64,000 nt of DNA from Papilionanthe hookeriana x Papilionanthe teres (GCA_022702705.1 CM040423.1:114633738-114697737), one strand, 5' to 3'; positions 36,542-47,489 are shown, counted from the stretch's first letter. Notes: generated by a model from the letters alone, not told the origin. Numbers and translations are program-made.

Positions 36542-37351
36542 TACTTTACTATTTATCTGCTTGACTTAATATTTGGACTTTGGTTGCTTGTGTTTAGTTT
36601 GTACTTGGTTTGCTTATGATTTGATTTCAGACTCATTGTGCTTAAGATTTGAATTTGTGTAATGTTTCAGCGTTAGAGTGTTGTGGTTTGATTACGACGC
36701 TGAGTTAATGATGTAGTAGTATGATTGATGTTTGTAAGTTTGTAACTTTGGATTTTATATATATAAGTGATGTTTTGTGCTTTTTGTGTAATTTTAGTAT
36801 TAGTTAATAACTTAATATTAAATATAGATGCTTAATAGGTCTAATTATATGTCGTTGTAACTTGGAAATGATCAAAATCGCATAATAATTTTGGAACAAA
36901 AAAAATTGATCTAGCGCCATCGGCGGCGCTTAATTCAGCGCTGACAGCAACGAAAATAGCACCGAAGGCGCTCGATACTCAAAAATTTTAGATCTCTTTT
37001 GAAATTGTGATATTAGATATTAACCACACCATTTATCACCTTTAACCTCCAGCCAAAGCCAAAAAACACCCCTAAGGCTTGCTTGCATTTAGATTTGAGG
37101 TGATTTCAGAGCTTTTTGAGGTTAGATCTCATTTTCTCTTGGTAAGTGCTTTACTTGAAACTAAAACTTTTCTATTTTGACCACAGAAATCTCCTACATT
37201 GGAGAGATCAAAAAATGTGGGGTTTTTAAAAAAAGTTTTGAGGGAATCCATGGTGAAATGCTCTTACTTGCTAGATTTGACTTTTGAGTTTATAGCATTG
37301 TGATTTTGGAATTTATTGGGATTTATTTGCAAATTTTATAAGGATTTTGAT
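36542..37351 (+). promoter_or_regulatory. Leader before ORF3b with second GC module
   Basis: Spacer between the two ORF3 copies. At 36885-36975 it repeats the layout seen before ORF3a and in the LTR: TTTTGGAACAAAAAAAATTG, then AGCGCCATCGGCGGCGC, CAGCGCTGACAGC and AGCACCGAAGGCG. The last stretch shares GCACCGAAGGCG with the 3' LTR (39922). A GTAAGT donor-like hexamer sits at 37142. Regulatory use is an inference. Confidence 0.5.
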
Positions 37352-38438
37352 ATGGCACCAAAGATGTTTAAGAGGAAGATAAAAGTTGATTTTGATGAAA
37401 AGAAATTTGTGAATGTGAAAGCACAGTACCATTTCAAATCTACACTCAGTAGCAAAAAGTGTATACAAGATCGAGGATTTGAAAATCTGGACGGAGTTGT
37501 TGAGTAGGTGACTAATGATCATAATTGGGAAACTTTCTGTTATTATTCTACCAATGCAGTTGCCGATGTTGTCCGTGAGTTCTATGCTAACTTGCGGTAT
37601 ACTAAAGAAGAGTATGTACTGGTTTGAGGACAAATGGTAGAATTTACTCCAGAATGGATCAATGTTTTCTAATAGTTGAGAAATAATCCATTCTTTGAAT
37701 ACAAAACTTTTGGTACTGTAGATACTACTTTGAATGAGGTAGTTACTTTTCTTACTAATGAAAAAGGAGAGTGGAAAACTAAGCAAAGACAAAAGATAAA
37801 CTTTCCTACTTCCACTCTTAATGTTGCATCTAAAGCCTAACATTATTTTATTTCTGTAAGACTGCTACCTACTTATCATCATAGCGAAGATTCATGGGAT
37901 TGAGAATATGAGAATAATTGATATTGGAATAGTTATTTACAAATAGCATTGTGATTATAGCTAAGGGATAAATTAACAGAGGACTGAGACATTATTCCCT
38001 TATTTATACATTTTGTATACAATCAGGAGTTGAGGATATAGTAGCGTAGAGTTAGTCCACCCTTTGAAGTCTATTAGTAAGGCCAACATTTGCACTTATG
38101 AGTCTCATGTAGGATGGAGATCTGGAGGAATGAGTTGTTAGATTCCCTCTACTAGTCATGATATACGTTCTACTTCTTGGACACCTACTATTTCTGATGT
38201 TATGGAGCAACTGATGATACATCAAGGTGATATTATGAGGCTTCATAGAAGAATTGATGGTTTGGAACCAAGAAATAGAATCAATGATAATTATCTAAGG
38301 AGAAGAGTGGAATATGATTTTTCCTATCATGATGATCAGATGAGATTTATGAGGGGAGAAACTGGTCTGATATTTCCAACTTGCCTGCTGCTCCAATCCA
38401 TACTAACTCGAGGAAGGAGCAGAAGAAGGAAGAGATGA
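37352..38438 (+). pseudogene. Ath-1 ORF3b (second env-like copy)
   Basis: Starts MAPKMFKRKIKVDFDEKKF and shows RGFENLDGVVE, a stop at 37505, then HNWETFCYYSTNAVADVVREFYANL, YTKEEYVLV, FTPEWINVF, NEVVTFLTNEKGEWKTKQRQKINF, HYFISVRLLP (37840-37880) and a C-terminal frame (38202-38438) with MEQLMIHQGDIMRLHRRIDGLE. It is clearly homologous to the ORF3 at 45183-46180 (HNWQ, YVNFLDAEDYEVFVRNIG, ERINVFYD, HYFISARLLP). At least five stops. It is more similar to that copy than ORF3a is, so ORF3a and ORF3b look like diverged paralogues and not a recent duplication. Confidence 0.82.
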
Positions 38439-39700
38439 TGATTGGTAGATTAGAACTTTTAGTGTTTGTTATTGTTTTGTTGATTTATGTGTTTGTTATT
38501 TACTTTTGTTTAGTAGTTGTGTGTAGTAATTGAGCTTTCAATTTAGTTTTTTTGTATTGAAGTTTATATTAATATGTAACTATTGTAGCAAAATTTTAAT
38601 GGATGTTGTAGTAAGTGTTTTAAATTTTCTTTACCTTGCAAATCTCTGATATATATATATGAACAATGCTTCTAACCATTTTATGCCTATAGTTAAATTT
38701 TCATTTAATACTTGCATGCTTCAGAAAAATCAAAATCCTGACAAAAAAGGTTAGTTTACTTTGTATTTTTTTCTCTCATTTGTTAATTTGAGAAACACTG
38801 AAAAACTTAGGTTTGGTGGAGGAAAAATAAATTTTGTTTATTCTCAATTAAAATATATTTTCAATTTTTTTTTACATGACTTAGAGTAGATGAGCTTAAC
38901 TTTAGATCACTAAATTATTGATTTTATTTAAATATGAAAGTAGATTTGAATGAATTTTTTTAGTAATAAAGGTTAACTTTATGGGCTAAGATATTTAGTA
39001 TAAGAGGATTAGACTATAGTTAAATATTTAAAGTAAAGAAAATTATATTTTTGAACTGTTAAGAGTATTAGACGTTTATGTGAGGAAAAGATTGAGACAC
39101 TATGATGAATCGTTAAAAAGCTAATATATCTATAAAGTAAAGAAATGTTTCAAGTTCCAACTTTAGGATAAGGATAATGAAGTTCAAAATTATTAAAGGC
39201 TATCTAGATATAGTAATCCTCAATCAAAAATAAAAATAAAAATAAAGAGATAGTATTGAAAAGCAATCTTAAAAAGAAAAAAGAAAAGAAAAAGAAAAAT
39301 GTATGTGAGGAGGATCTTAACGAGATACCTAATCAAAAATTGGCTTCACTTGAATCAGCTTAAAGAAAGAGCTTAATTCCTTTTCTGAATTTTTAGTTAA
39401 GTATTAGTATCCTTACTAATAGAGAACTCATGCACTTCTTTTTCATATGATACTTCAAAGCACCCTTAATGTGACAAATTATGACTATTCTTGAAATAAA
39501 TAGGAGACTAGAACTCTTTGACTTGATTACTAAATGTTCTTATACTTATAATTTTGACCTAAATTATTGAAAATCTTTCTAAAAATATTTTTGTTATATC
39601 CATTTAAATAAAAAAATCATAGTAATCATTAAGTAAAGTTCATTACTAAGAGCCATATTTATATTTAGTAAAATGATTACTTGAGGAAAAGTAATAGTTA
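38439..39700 (+). other. Ath-1 3' region with conserved blocks
   Basis: AT-rich non-coding DNA before the 3' LTR. Blocks shared with two other Athila copies in the window: a purine tract at 38811-38826; GGCTATCTAGATATAGTAATCCTC at 39198 (given in the other copies as GGCTATCCAGATATAG); a purine-rich stretch (39225-39295); and GATACCTAATCAAAAATTGG followed by CTTCACTTGAATC (39322-39358). Their order is constant, which suggests an RNA or cDNA-level function. Confidence 0.7.
38811..38826 (+). other. Second polypurine-like tract, Ath-1
   Basis: GTTTGGTGGAGGAAAA resembles the real PPT (GTTTGGGGGATTT) and lies about 0.89 kb upstream of it, at the same place as 46616-46630 and 44821-44836 (minus). 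One G-to-T change interrupts it. Confidence 0.5.
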
Positions 39701-39714
39701 AGTTTGGGGGATTT
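39701..39714 (+). other. Ath-1 polypurine tract
   Basis: AGTTTGGGGGATTT immediately before the TG of the 3' LTR; it primes plus-strand DNA synthesis in living elements. The same tract precedes the LTR at 47503. Confidence 0.88.
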
Positions 39715-41377
39715 TGAGGCCCAAAAAATATGTTCGATTTTTCATATATATTTTGTATTCATTTCTTGTGATATTACACTTTAATGAAAGATAATTTTCA
39801 TGTTTTGTTGTAAGTATTATGATTTTAGGCAAATGGTGCATAAAGAAGCGAAAAGGAACAAATTTGGAGCGAAAAAGGCAAAAACCATGATTTAAAGTTT
39901 TGGCGTGGACGGCGACCAAGCCGGCACCGAAGGCGTGATTTTCTAAAGAGCAGAGAATTAAATGGCGCGATAGGCCACTAACGGTGCCCAAAGTCAGTGG
40001 AGGCCAAATTTAATGTATTTGGAAGATTTTTAGAGGGATTCTTGAGGCAATTCTTGGAAAAACTGTTGCTATACTATTTTAACATATTTTTCGATGCCAG
40101 AAGTTGTGTACGTGGTGTGAGTGTTTTCGTAATTGAAGTAAAGTTTGTGTGAGTGGAGAAGGAAGACTTTTAGAGAGAGTTTAAAGTTCAGGGTTTGGTG
40201 TTTAGTGTTGTTTTGTAAGGTATTCTTCTCAAAAGAGTTGTAAGAGGAGAAGGAAAGTGAGAGATTGCTTTTTCCCTATTATTCCAAGAGAGATTTATAT
40301 GTTGTTGTGAAGAGAGAAGGAGATTCAAAGGAACTTCAAGGCATTCACTCAGGGAAGAAATTAACATAAGTTGTATTTACTTTTCATACTTTTTATTACT
40401 TTTATTTTATATATAAAAATCTTTGTTTTGTTGTATCATCCATATGAATTCTGAGTAGATTTCTTTGTCTTTTTCCTTGCAATGATAAATGGTGAAGTGA
40501 TGGTTTAGATTTTATGTGTCATATGAAAGAAAAGAAATTGTGATGATTTTTCACATCATTCTTCATTTACTTTTTGATCTAGCCAATTGAATTGTTAAAA
40601 TAAGTGTGAAACATACAATCTGGAAGGGTTATGCTTTCTACAACTAAAGTGGAGATTAGATTCAATGTCCATGAATGAGTGATGTAGTTCATGGGGGTTG
40701 ACTTCAAATAAATAGAAAAATATGGTTTGTTGAGCGTAGAATTGGAGATTTTAGGGTGGCAGACTTAAATCCCCAATTTTGTCCCAGTGTTTGGAAACTA
40801 AAGCGAGAGTTAGCCTTCAGGCGAAGAGAAGTAGGAGCTTTGGAGTGAGAGCCAGTTAACTCCTAGCCTAACCATGGATTTTGGAACTAAACCTAAGATT
40901 AACCAATTTTTTTATAGCACTCGGAAGAGGGTAAAAAATAGTGCTCATATTTGGCACAATACAAATATTATACTAATCTATATCATTCACTCACAAAAAT
41001 ATCAATGTAAGGGGGAGGACACTTTCTCTATATTTGAAAGATACATTATGAAACTTAGTGTACAATTAGTTACTTAAATTTGAAGTTTAAAAAATTCTGT
41101 AGTAATTTTAAATTATCTTGCATCACTAAACGTTAATAATTTTAGTATTTACTTTTGGTGTTCCACAAATTCGGATATTGGATTTTTGGGCTATGCTTTA
41201 AGGTTTGCTTCCTTGTTGTGGGATCGATAACCAGGACTCCACTAGAGCCATGTATTACTTGAGCAAAATGTATACTTGCTTAAAGATTAACTACTTTCTT
41301 ATTAAAATCATTATACTTTGTAACTAAATTGAAATTATTTTTGAAATATTACTTTACGTTAGCAAGCTGCCCCATCA
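39715..41377 (+). repeat. Ath-1 3' LTR
   Basis: TGAGGCCCAAAAAATATG to GCCCCATCA, 1663 bp. It pairs with 7264-8899 along the full length. The GC module GGCGTGGACGGCGACC...GGCACCGAAGGCG (39901-39932) and AATGGCGCGATAGGCCACTAACGG (39960) are present. It is followed directly by Tat integrase DNA (ACTGCCCATTAATAGG). Confidence 0.88.
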
Positions 41378-42261
41378 ACTGCCCATTAATAGGGGTTAAG
41401 ACTCTATCTCCTTGACAATCGACCAACTGATAGGATCCTCTTGAATATGTCTTTTCAACAACATACGGGCCCTCCCACATTGGTTCAAATTTTTCACTTA
41501 TTTTTTTGAGAGTGAGGATAGGACTTCTTATTACAAAGACTAACTCCCAATTTGAAATGTCTTAGAGTGAACCAATTCATCGTGTGCTTGTATCATTTTT
41601 GCTTGATATTATTTTAGATTTTTTTAAGCTTGTAGAAGCTTGCTTTCTAAACATTCGAGTTCTTCAAGTTGTAATAATGCATTTTCTTCTTTCGTTACTT
41701 TTTTACAATTGCAAACTTGAGAGAAGGAATCTGCACCTCAAGTGGAAGTATGGCCTTAGAACCATATATGAAAGCAAATGGTGTTGATCATGTTAGTATG
41801 TGATATGTAGTTCGATATGCCCATAAGGCTTCAATTAATCATTCCTGACATTGTCTTAGACTATCGATTAATGTATTTTTCAAAATTTAAGCCAGTTTCT
41901 TTTCGAAAGCTTCAGTCAAACCATTGGCTTTGAAGTAGTGAATTATCGAATATCTCCAATCTATCCCATGTATTTGGACAAAATTGTTCATTTTTATATT
42001 TTAAATGACATTTCATTGTCTGGTATAACTCTTTGAGGAACTCTGAATCTGTAGATAATGTGCATTTTAAAGAAGCAAAGAAGCTACTCTGCTTTGAATT
42101 CTCTAAGTGGTGCTGCCTCTGCCCATTTTGAGAAGTAATTTGTAGCAGCTAGAATGAATCGATGACCTTTAGATGATGGACGGTCTATAGAGCCAACTAC
42201 ATCTGTGCCCCAACATGCACATAGACAAGATGCAATTGTTGGATGTAATACATTTGGGTGT
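41378..42261 (-). pseudogene. Tat-clade integrase fragment
   Basis: Minus-strand Ty3/gypsy integrase of the Tat lineage. Catalytic core: ASCLCACWGTDVVGSIDRPSSKGHRF, AATNYFSKWAEAAPLREFKA (42084-42230), VPQRVIPDNEMSF with the expected SDNG altered, ANGLTEAFEKKL, then EALWAYRTTY and YGSKAILPLEVQIPSLKFAI (41720-41860). C-terminal domain: KFEPMWEGPYVVEKTYSRGSYQLVD and LTPING (41380-41510). It breaks at 41378 where Ath-1 inserted and resumes at 7263. The upstream part is cut by an Athila LTR at 42262. Stops and frameshifts are frequent. Tat identity rests on the EALWAYRTTY...PLE.QIPSL and WEGPYVV patterns. Confidence 0.87.
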
Positions 42262-43901
42262 TGATGCAAGAGCACCTAGTGCGACTTTTTTTAATTTGCC
42301 AAAATTTATAAACTCAAATTTATAGATATATACTGATTTAGTTTTATAATGAGTCACATAATTATACGCAAGTATACATATTGCTCAACTAATACAGGGT
42401 TTTAGTGGAGTATTGGATATCGATCCCACAGGGAGGCTTTAATTTTATGGTATAGTACATAAATCACTTATCAAATCACAACACAATTACAAGTAAGTTC
42501 ATTTCTTAAAATAAAGACAAACAGTTGTAACTACTACTTCTACCGAAGTACGTTCTAAACTTATAGCAAGTTAAACTAACATAAGACAAAATTTATAACA
42601 AATTTCACTTGTAAGAAAGATTCTTCCACCTATCCAATTATAATATGATGATTATTGTGACATAGATTAGTGATGCAAATATATTATGTCAAATAGGAGC
42701 ATTCCTATTCTTTACCCATATCTCAGCATATAAAGAACATTGGTTAATCCTAAGTTCAGTCTCCAAATCTGTGGTTAGGCTGGGAGGATACTGGCTCTCA
42801 CTCTAGAGCTCCTACTTCCCTTCCCCTGAAGGCTAACTCTAGCTTTAGTTTCCAAACATTAGGACCAAATTCAGGATTTCAGTCTGTCACTCTGAAATCT
42901 CTAATTCTACATCCATCAAAGTATATTTCCCTATTTATTTCCACTCAATCCCTATGAACTACATCTCTCAGTCATGGACATTGAATGTGACCTTCACTTT
43001 TTTTGTGGAACACATAATCCTCTCGGAACATATGATTCCAATAGGTTTTAGCAATTTAATTGGCCAGATGAAAAAGTAAATGAAGTTTGAAGTGAAAAGG
43101 TCATCACAAATTCTCCAAAATAAATCGGCACAACATTTCCACACATCACATGAAAAGGAGGAAGTCAAAGAAATATACTCAAGACTCATGAGGAAAACAT
43201 GACAAAACATGGATTATATATATATAAACAACATCAAACAAGCAGAATAAAGAAAAGAAAACTTATCTCAAACTCTTCCCCTAGCGAATCTCAAGGAATT
43301 CCTTTGACTGATCTACTTTCTTCACAACAACACACAAATATCTCTTTAGATAAGTAAGGAAAAAAAATATATCACTTTCCTTCTCCTCTTACACTCCTTA
43401 GAAGAGAAAACAAAAAACCTAGATTTCCTAAATAAAAATGAAAAGACACTCACTGCTCACTCTCTCTTCACTCTAAACTCTCTCTCCTTCCCTAAATTTG
43501 GCTCCAAAGAAGTTTAAATTTGGACATAACTGATTTCCCAAGAGTTTCCTCAAGGAACCCTCCAAAATCTGGCCAAATACATTGAATTTAGTTTGAAATC
43601 GGGATAGGTCGCAGTGCAGGGTAGGACATCATTTGGCACATTGTTCCACAAATGGGTCGCAACTCTCTGTAATATAACGCGATCCGACGCTGGTGACAGC
43701 GCCATTCGGCGCTAGTTCAATAAAATGTTCTCTTGCCCCATTTTGCTCTAAATTTGCTCCTTTTCTCTTCCTTTTGCTCCAAAGGCCTAAAATCATTGTA
43801 CCTTCATGAAAACATGAAAAAAATCCTTTCTTTAAAGTGCAATATCATCAAAAACAGGTATAATATGGATATTAAAAAGCTATCAAATTTTCATCAGATC
43901 A
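42262..43901 (-). mobile_element. Athila-C 3' LTR
   Basis: On the minus strand it runs from TGATCTGATGAAAATTTG (43901) to CTCTTGCATCA (42262), 1640 bp. It is preceded on its strand by a polypurine tract, so it is a 3' LTR. GC module: GCGCCATTCGGCGCTAG and GATCCGACGCTGGTGACAGC (43680-43712). The terminal block CAGGGTTTTAGTGGAGTATTGG (plus view, 42400) is the diverged CCACTAGAGCC box. It interrupts the Tat integrase. Confidence 0.83.
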
Positions 43902-43917
43902 AGATCCCTCAAACTTA
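43902..43917 (-). other. Athila-C polypurine tract
   Basis: On the minus strand, TAAGTTTGAGGGATCT directly precedes the LTR TG at 43901; one A interrupts the G run. Confidence 0.8.
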
Positions 43918-45180
43918 ACTTTTGATTGCCCTCAAGTAATTTTAGTTAATACATAAAATAATGATCCACTACAATGAACTTTCATCCTAGAATATGGTAA
44001 CTTTGATTTAGACAAGTACAATAACAAAATTTTCAGAAAGATTTAGACAAGTACAATAATAAAATTTTCAGAAAGATCTTTGTATAATTCAAGTAAATTC
44101 TGTATGTGTAAGATTATCTAGTAATCAAGTCTAAGAGTTCTAGTCTTCTATTCATTTCAAAAATGACTGTAGATTGTCCTATTAAGGAACTTGAAATGAT
44201 TACATGAAAATAAGTTTATGAGACCACTATTAGTAAGGATGTTAATCCATACATAAAGTTCAGCAAAGTAATTAAGTTCTTCCCTTTATGTAGATTCAAG
44301 TGAAGTTAATTTTTGATTAGGCATCTCCTCAAGCTTCTCCTCACTTTTCTTCTCTTCTCTTTTCTTTTCTTCTTTACTTTTCTTTTCTTTTTCTGTTTTT
44401 TCTTTTTTTTTCTTTTAAGTGAGGATTACTGTATCTGGATAGCCATTTAATGATTTTGAATTTCACCCTTCTCACCCTAAATTTGAAACATACAAAAATC
44501 CTTTACCTTACATGCATTTTTTTAGCTTAATATTGACTCATCAAAGAGTCTCAATCCTTTTCTATCACATAAAGTTTTAAGATTCTTAATATTTCAAGCA
44601 TACAGTTTCTCTTACTTTAAATAGTTGACTATAGCCCTATTATTTTATACCAAATATCTTATCCTAAAAATTTACTTTTAATTACCAAATACTTTCATTC
44701 AACTTTACAAAATACTTAAATAAAATCAAAATATAGTTATCTAAAATTGAGTTATATTACAGGAAATCATGTTAATAATTTTGAAAATATATTTAAATGA
44801 GAACAATTAATAGTTAATTCTTTCCCTCCCCCAAACTTAAGTTTTTTAATATTAATACAATTAACAACGGAAGAAAGAAAAGATATAAACATATAAATGA
44901 TACCTCAATATGTTGGGCTTTTCATACCTTTGAGTTTAAGCAGGATTTTCTTCATATAATAGAACAGTAGACCTGAAATAATTAAGAGCATTTCTATACA
45001 CAAATATGGGTTTGACATTTGTAAGGGAAGAAGTTTAAAAACATAAAACATAAACTATGCACACAACATTAACATCCAACTATTACTATCTTAGAATAAA
45101 CTAACAAACCAAACACATGCAAACTCTACTACCAAATCGCATACATCACAATTCACTAGAAAAAATAATCGAAAACTCTA
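43918..45180 (-). other. Athila-C 3' region
   Basis: Non-coding region of the minus-strand element. It contains, in the Athila order, the purine tract (44821-44836), the GGCTATCCAGATACAG-like block (near 44430), a long purine stretch (plus view TTTTCTTTTCTT, 44340-44420) and the GCCTAATCAAAAATTAACTTCACTTGAATC block (near 44290-44325). It stops at about 45180, where a plus-strand Athila ORF3 begins; the minus-strand ORF3 expected upstream is missing. Confidence 0.7.
44821..44836 (-). other. Second polypurine-like tract, Athila-C
   Basis: On the minus strand GTTTGGGGGAGGGAAA, about 0.92 kb upstream of the normal PPT at 43902. It is a cleaner purine run than the PPT itself. Confidence 0.55.
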
Positions 45181-45182
45181 TC

Positions 45183-46180
45183 GTTGCACACAATTGGCAA
45201 TGATTCTGTTATTTCACTGCTGTTGCTGTTATCCCGATTGTTCTAGAGTTTTATGTAAATTTTCTAGATGCCGAAGATTATGAAGTCTTTGTCAGAAATA
45301 TTGGAGTAGGATTTAGTCCAGAAAGAATCAATGTATTTTATGACATGCCACCGACTATAAAGTACTATTATTCTGGATTATCACCATCTAAGGGAGATTT
45401 GGATATGATCATTTCTTATTTGACTGACGCTACTGGACCTTGGAAGATCAGGAACGGAAAAAGGGTAAACTTCAAATCCTCAAAATTAAATGGTATTTCT
45501 AAAGCATGGCACTATTTTATTTCTGCAAGATTGTTACCTTCCAACCACCTGAGTGAAGTGACTATAGATCGAGCGATCTTAAACTACTGCATTCAGGAGA
45601 GGAAGCCTATTGATGTCAGGAGTATTATTTATGATTCTGTAGATTCTACTACGAGGTCTAGCACTTCTGTTGGATTGGGATTCCCATCTCTGATTTATTC
45701 ATTATGTGTTAGTAATGGAGTCACTGCTAATAATTCTGAGGAGAAGTTAAAGTCTACCAAGCCAATTGGGCAGGAGAGTGTTAGTATCTATGATCGTCTT
45801 CATGGGAAGAGATCGACCGCTCCTTCTACTTCTGCACATACTCCAGGTAGACCTTCTACTTCTCGACCCTCTACTTCTGCTGAGCCACCATCAAGTTTCT
45901 GGAATCAATGCATGATCAGTTTTTAGAGCAGCAACAGGAGTTATTTCAAACTCACTGCAGGATTGATACTTTTGATAGGAAACTAGATCATTTATCTGAT
46001 TATACCCAGAGGAAGAGTAGTTATGATGCTGAGTATGATGAAGCCCTAATCAGATTTCTGAAGGATGAACATGATGTTAGTTTCCCTATTTTTCCTAGTT
46101 TCACACCATTTGTTGATCCTAAGGACGTAGAATTTTCCTTTGGTGATGATGATGATGATGAGGCTACAGCTAGTTACTAG
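45183..46180 (+). pseudogene. Ath-2 ORF3 (env-like / plant transposon protein)
   Basis: The best-preserved ORF3 in the window. The N-terminus is lost at the junction near 45180. The frame reads HNWQ, a stop at about 45208, then VIPIVLEFYVNFLDAEDYEVFVRNIG, MPPTIKYYYSGLSPSKGDLDMI (45345), GPWKIRNGKRVNFKSSKLNGISKAWHYFISARLLPSNHL, VTIDRAILNYCIQERKPIDVRSII, then a Ser/Thr/Pro-rich linker (45780-45900). A single frameshift near 45905 leads to a 90-codon tail with a coiled-coil-like EQQQELFQTH...DRKLDHL stretch and an acidic end (GDDDDDEATASY). This corresponds to the domain annotated in plants as putative plant transposon protein. Function unknown. Confidence 0.85.
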
Positions 46181-47489
46181 TAGTTATAGATCTTTATGAT
46201 GAGCTACTCTGTTAGTTTGTTTTGTTTGTTTCGTTTGTTTAGTTTGGTGTGTGATGTATGTTGATTTGTTTAAATATCTGTGTGGATTGATTAATGGTAA
46301 AATTATGTTGTTAAAATATTCTTAGCATATTGTGTTGAGACTGAAGTTAGAGTTAATTTAAGAGATGTTGTTTTAGTCTACTGTTTAATAATTAGTAATT
46401 TTGCTCTGTTTTAATTCTATTTCAAATTTAGTATCATCATAAAAATTAACCTGCTTACTTTTTTTTATATACATGCTTCAATTTTATCTTAATTATTCAT
46501 AAAAACATGATAGAAGCTAATTTTTCTTTTCAAGATTGTTTTTACATACTTATAAAAATTCTTGTGATTTTCTTTCTCTCATACTTTCAAATTATCATAG
46601 TATACCAAAACTTTAGTTTGGGGGAAGGGAAAATCCATTCAAATTTAAATTTTATTTGTCCTTAAAGAGTTAATATTTTCATAAAAATAAAAACTTTTTA
46701 ACATAACTTAAGGAATAAAGAATTTGTTTGAGATCACTTTTATTTTTGAAATTATAAACAATTTAGTGAAATTAACCAAAATTTTAATAACTTTGATTGA
46801 TTTAAAGAATAGAATTATTTAACTTAAAGAAGAATAAGATAAAGAATTTTTCTATTCATGATAGAAATAATAGAATTTTAGAAATATTAAGTAATCAAGA
46901 ATTATCACTTGAAAAAGAAAAGATTGGAAATCTTTTTGAATTCTTATTTATGTTATAATAATTAAGTGAAAATGTATAAGTTTTGAAAATATAAGTTAAG
47001 GATAGTGAAGTTCAAAAACATTAAGAGGCTATCCAGATATAGTAATCCTCTCTATATATATTATAAAAAAAAAGAAAGAGAGAAGAAGAGAGGAGAAGCT
47101 TGAGGAAATGCCTAATCAAAAATTAGCTTCACTTGAATTATCCTATAGGAAGAAAACTAGTTACATATTTTACTTAATTTTTATACATGAATAATTATTT
47201 AGAAAAGGATTTTCAAGAAGATCTTTTTCTTGTAAATAATCTATGAGAGCTTAATATAATAGACTTCTATTATTTTCAAAATGAATGAAAAGTTTGAAAT
47301 CTTATGATTTGGTAGTTAAATATTCTTTAAATTCTTAAAATTAAACCTATTTAGTGAAATTGGGTTAATAATTTACTAAAGACTTTATAAAATCAAAAAT
47401 TATAAGGAATCTTAAATAGTTATCTTTTATTTCAAAAGTTATATATTTTATATAGTAGAAAAAGTTACTTGAGGACAAGTAACATTTAA
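46181..47489 (+). other. Ath-2 3' region with conserved blocks
   Basis: Non-coding DNA carrying GTTTGGGGGAAGGGA (46616-46630), GGCTATCCAGATATAGTAATCC (47029), a GAAGAGAGGAGAAGC purine stretch (47080), GCCTAATCAAAAATTAGCTTCACTTGAAT (47109), and GGACAAGTAAC just before the PPT. Same order and spacing as in Ath-1 and Athila-C. Confidence 0.72.
46616..46630 (+). other. Second polypurine-like tract, Ath-2
   Basis: GTTTGGGGGAAGGGA, with the first nine bases identical to the PPT at 47490; it lies 874 bp upstream of it. Confidence 0.6.

Larger units (their letters stand above)
7264..41377 (+). mobile_element. Ath-1: Athila Ty3/gypsy retrotransposon with nested insertions
   Basis: A complete but dead element in the order LTR, tRNA-Asp PBS, gag, protease, RT, RNase H, integrase, two ORF3 (env-like) pseudogenes, polypurine tract, LTR. 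LTRs are 7264-8899 and 39715-41377. It is interrupted by a 13.2-kb inverted-repeat insertion in gag (10495-23651) and by a 7.5-kb pair of LINEs in integrase (26613-34094). Without these it is about 13.4 kb, within the usual Athila size. All frames carry stops and frameshifts. Clade assignment rests on the protease core DLGANINLMPLS, the gag sequence, the PBS and ORF3. Confidence 0.9.

Noticed and set aside
37142..37186. Intron before ORF3b (GTAAGT ... CACAG)
   Set aside because: It would be only 45 bp, shorter than usual plant introns; no better acceptor with a coding continuation was found.
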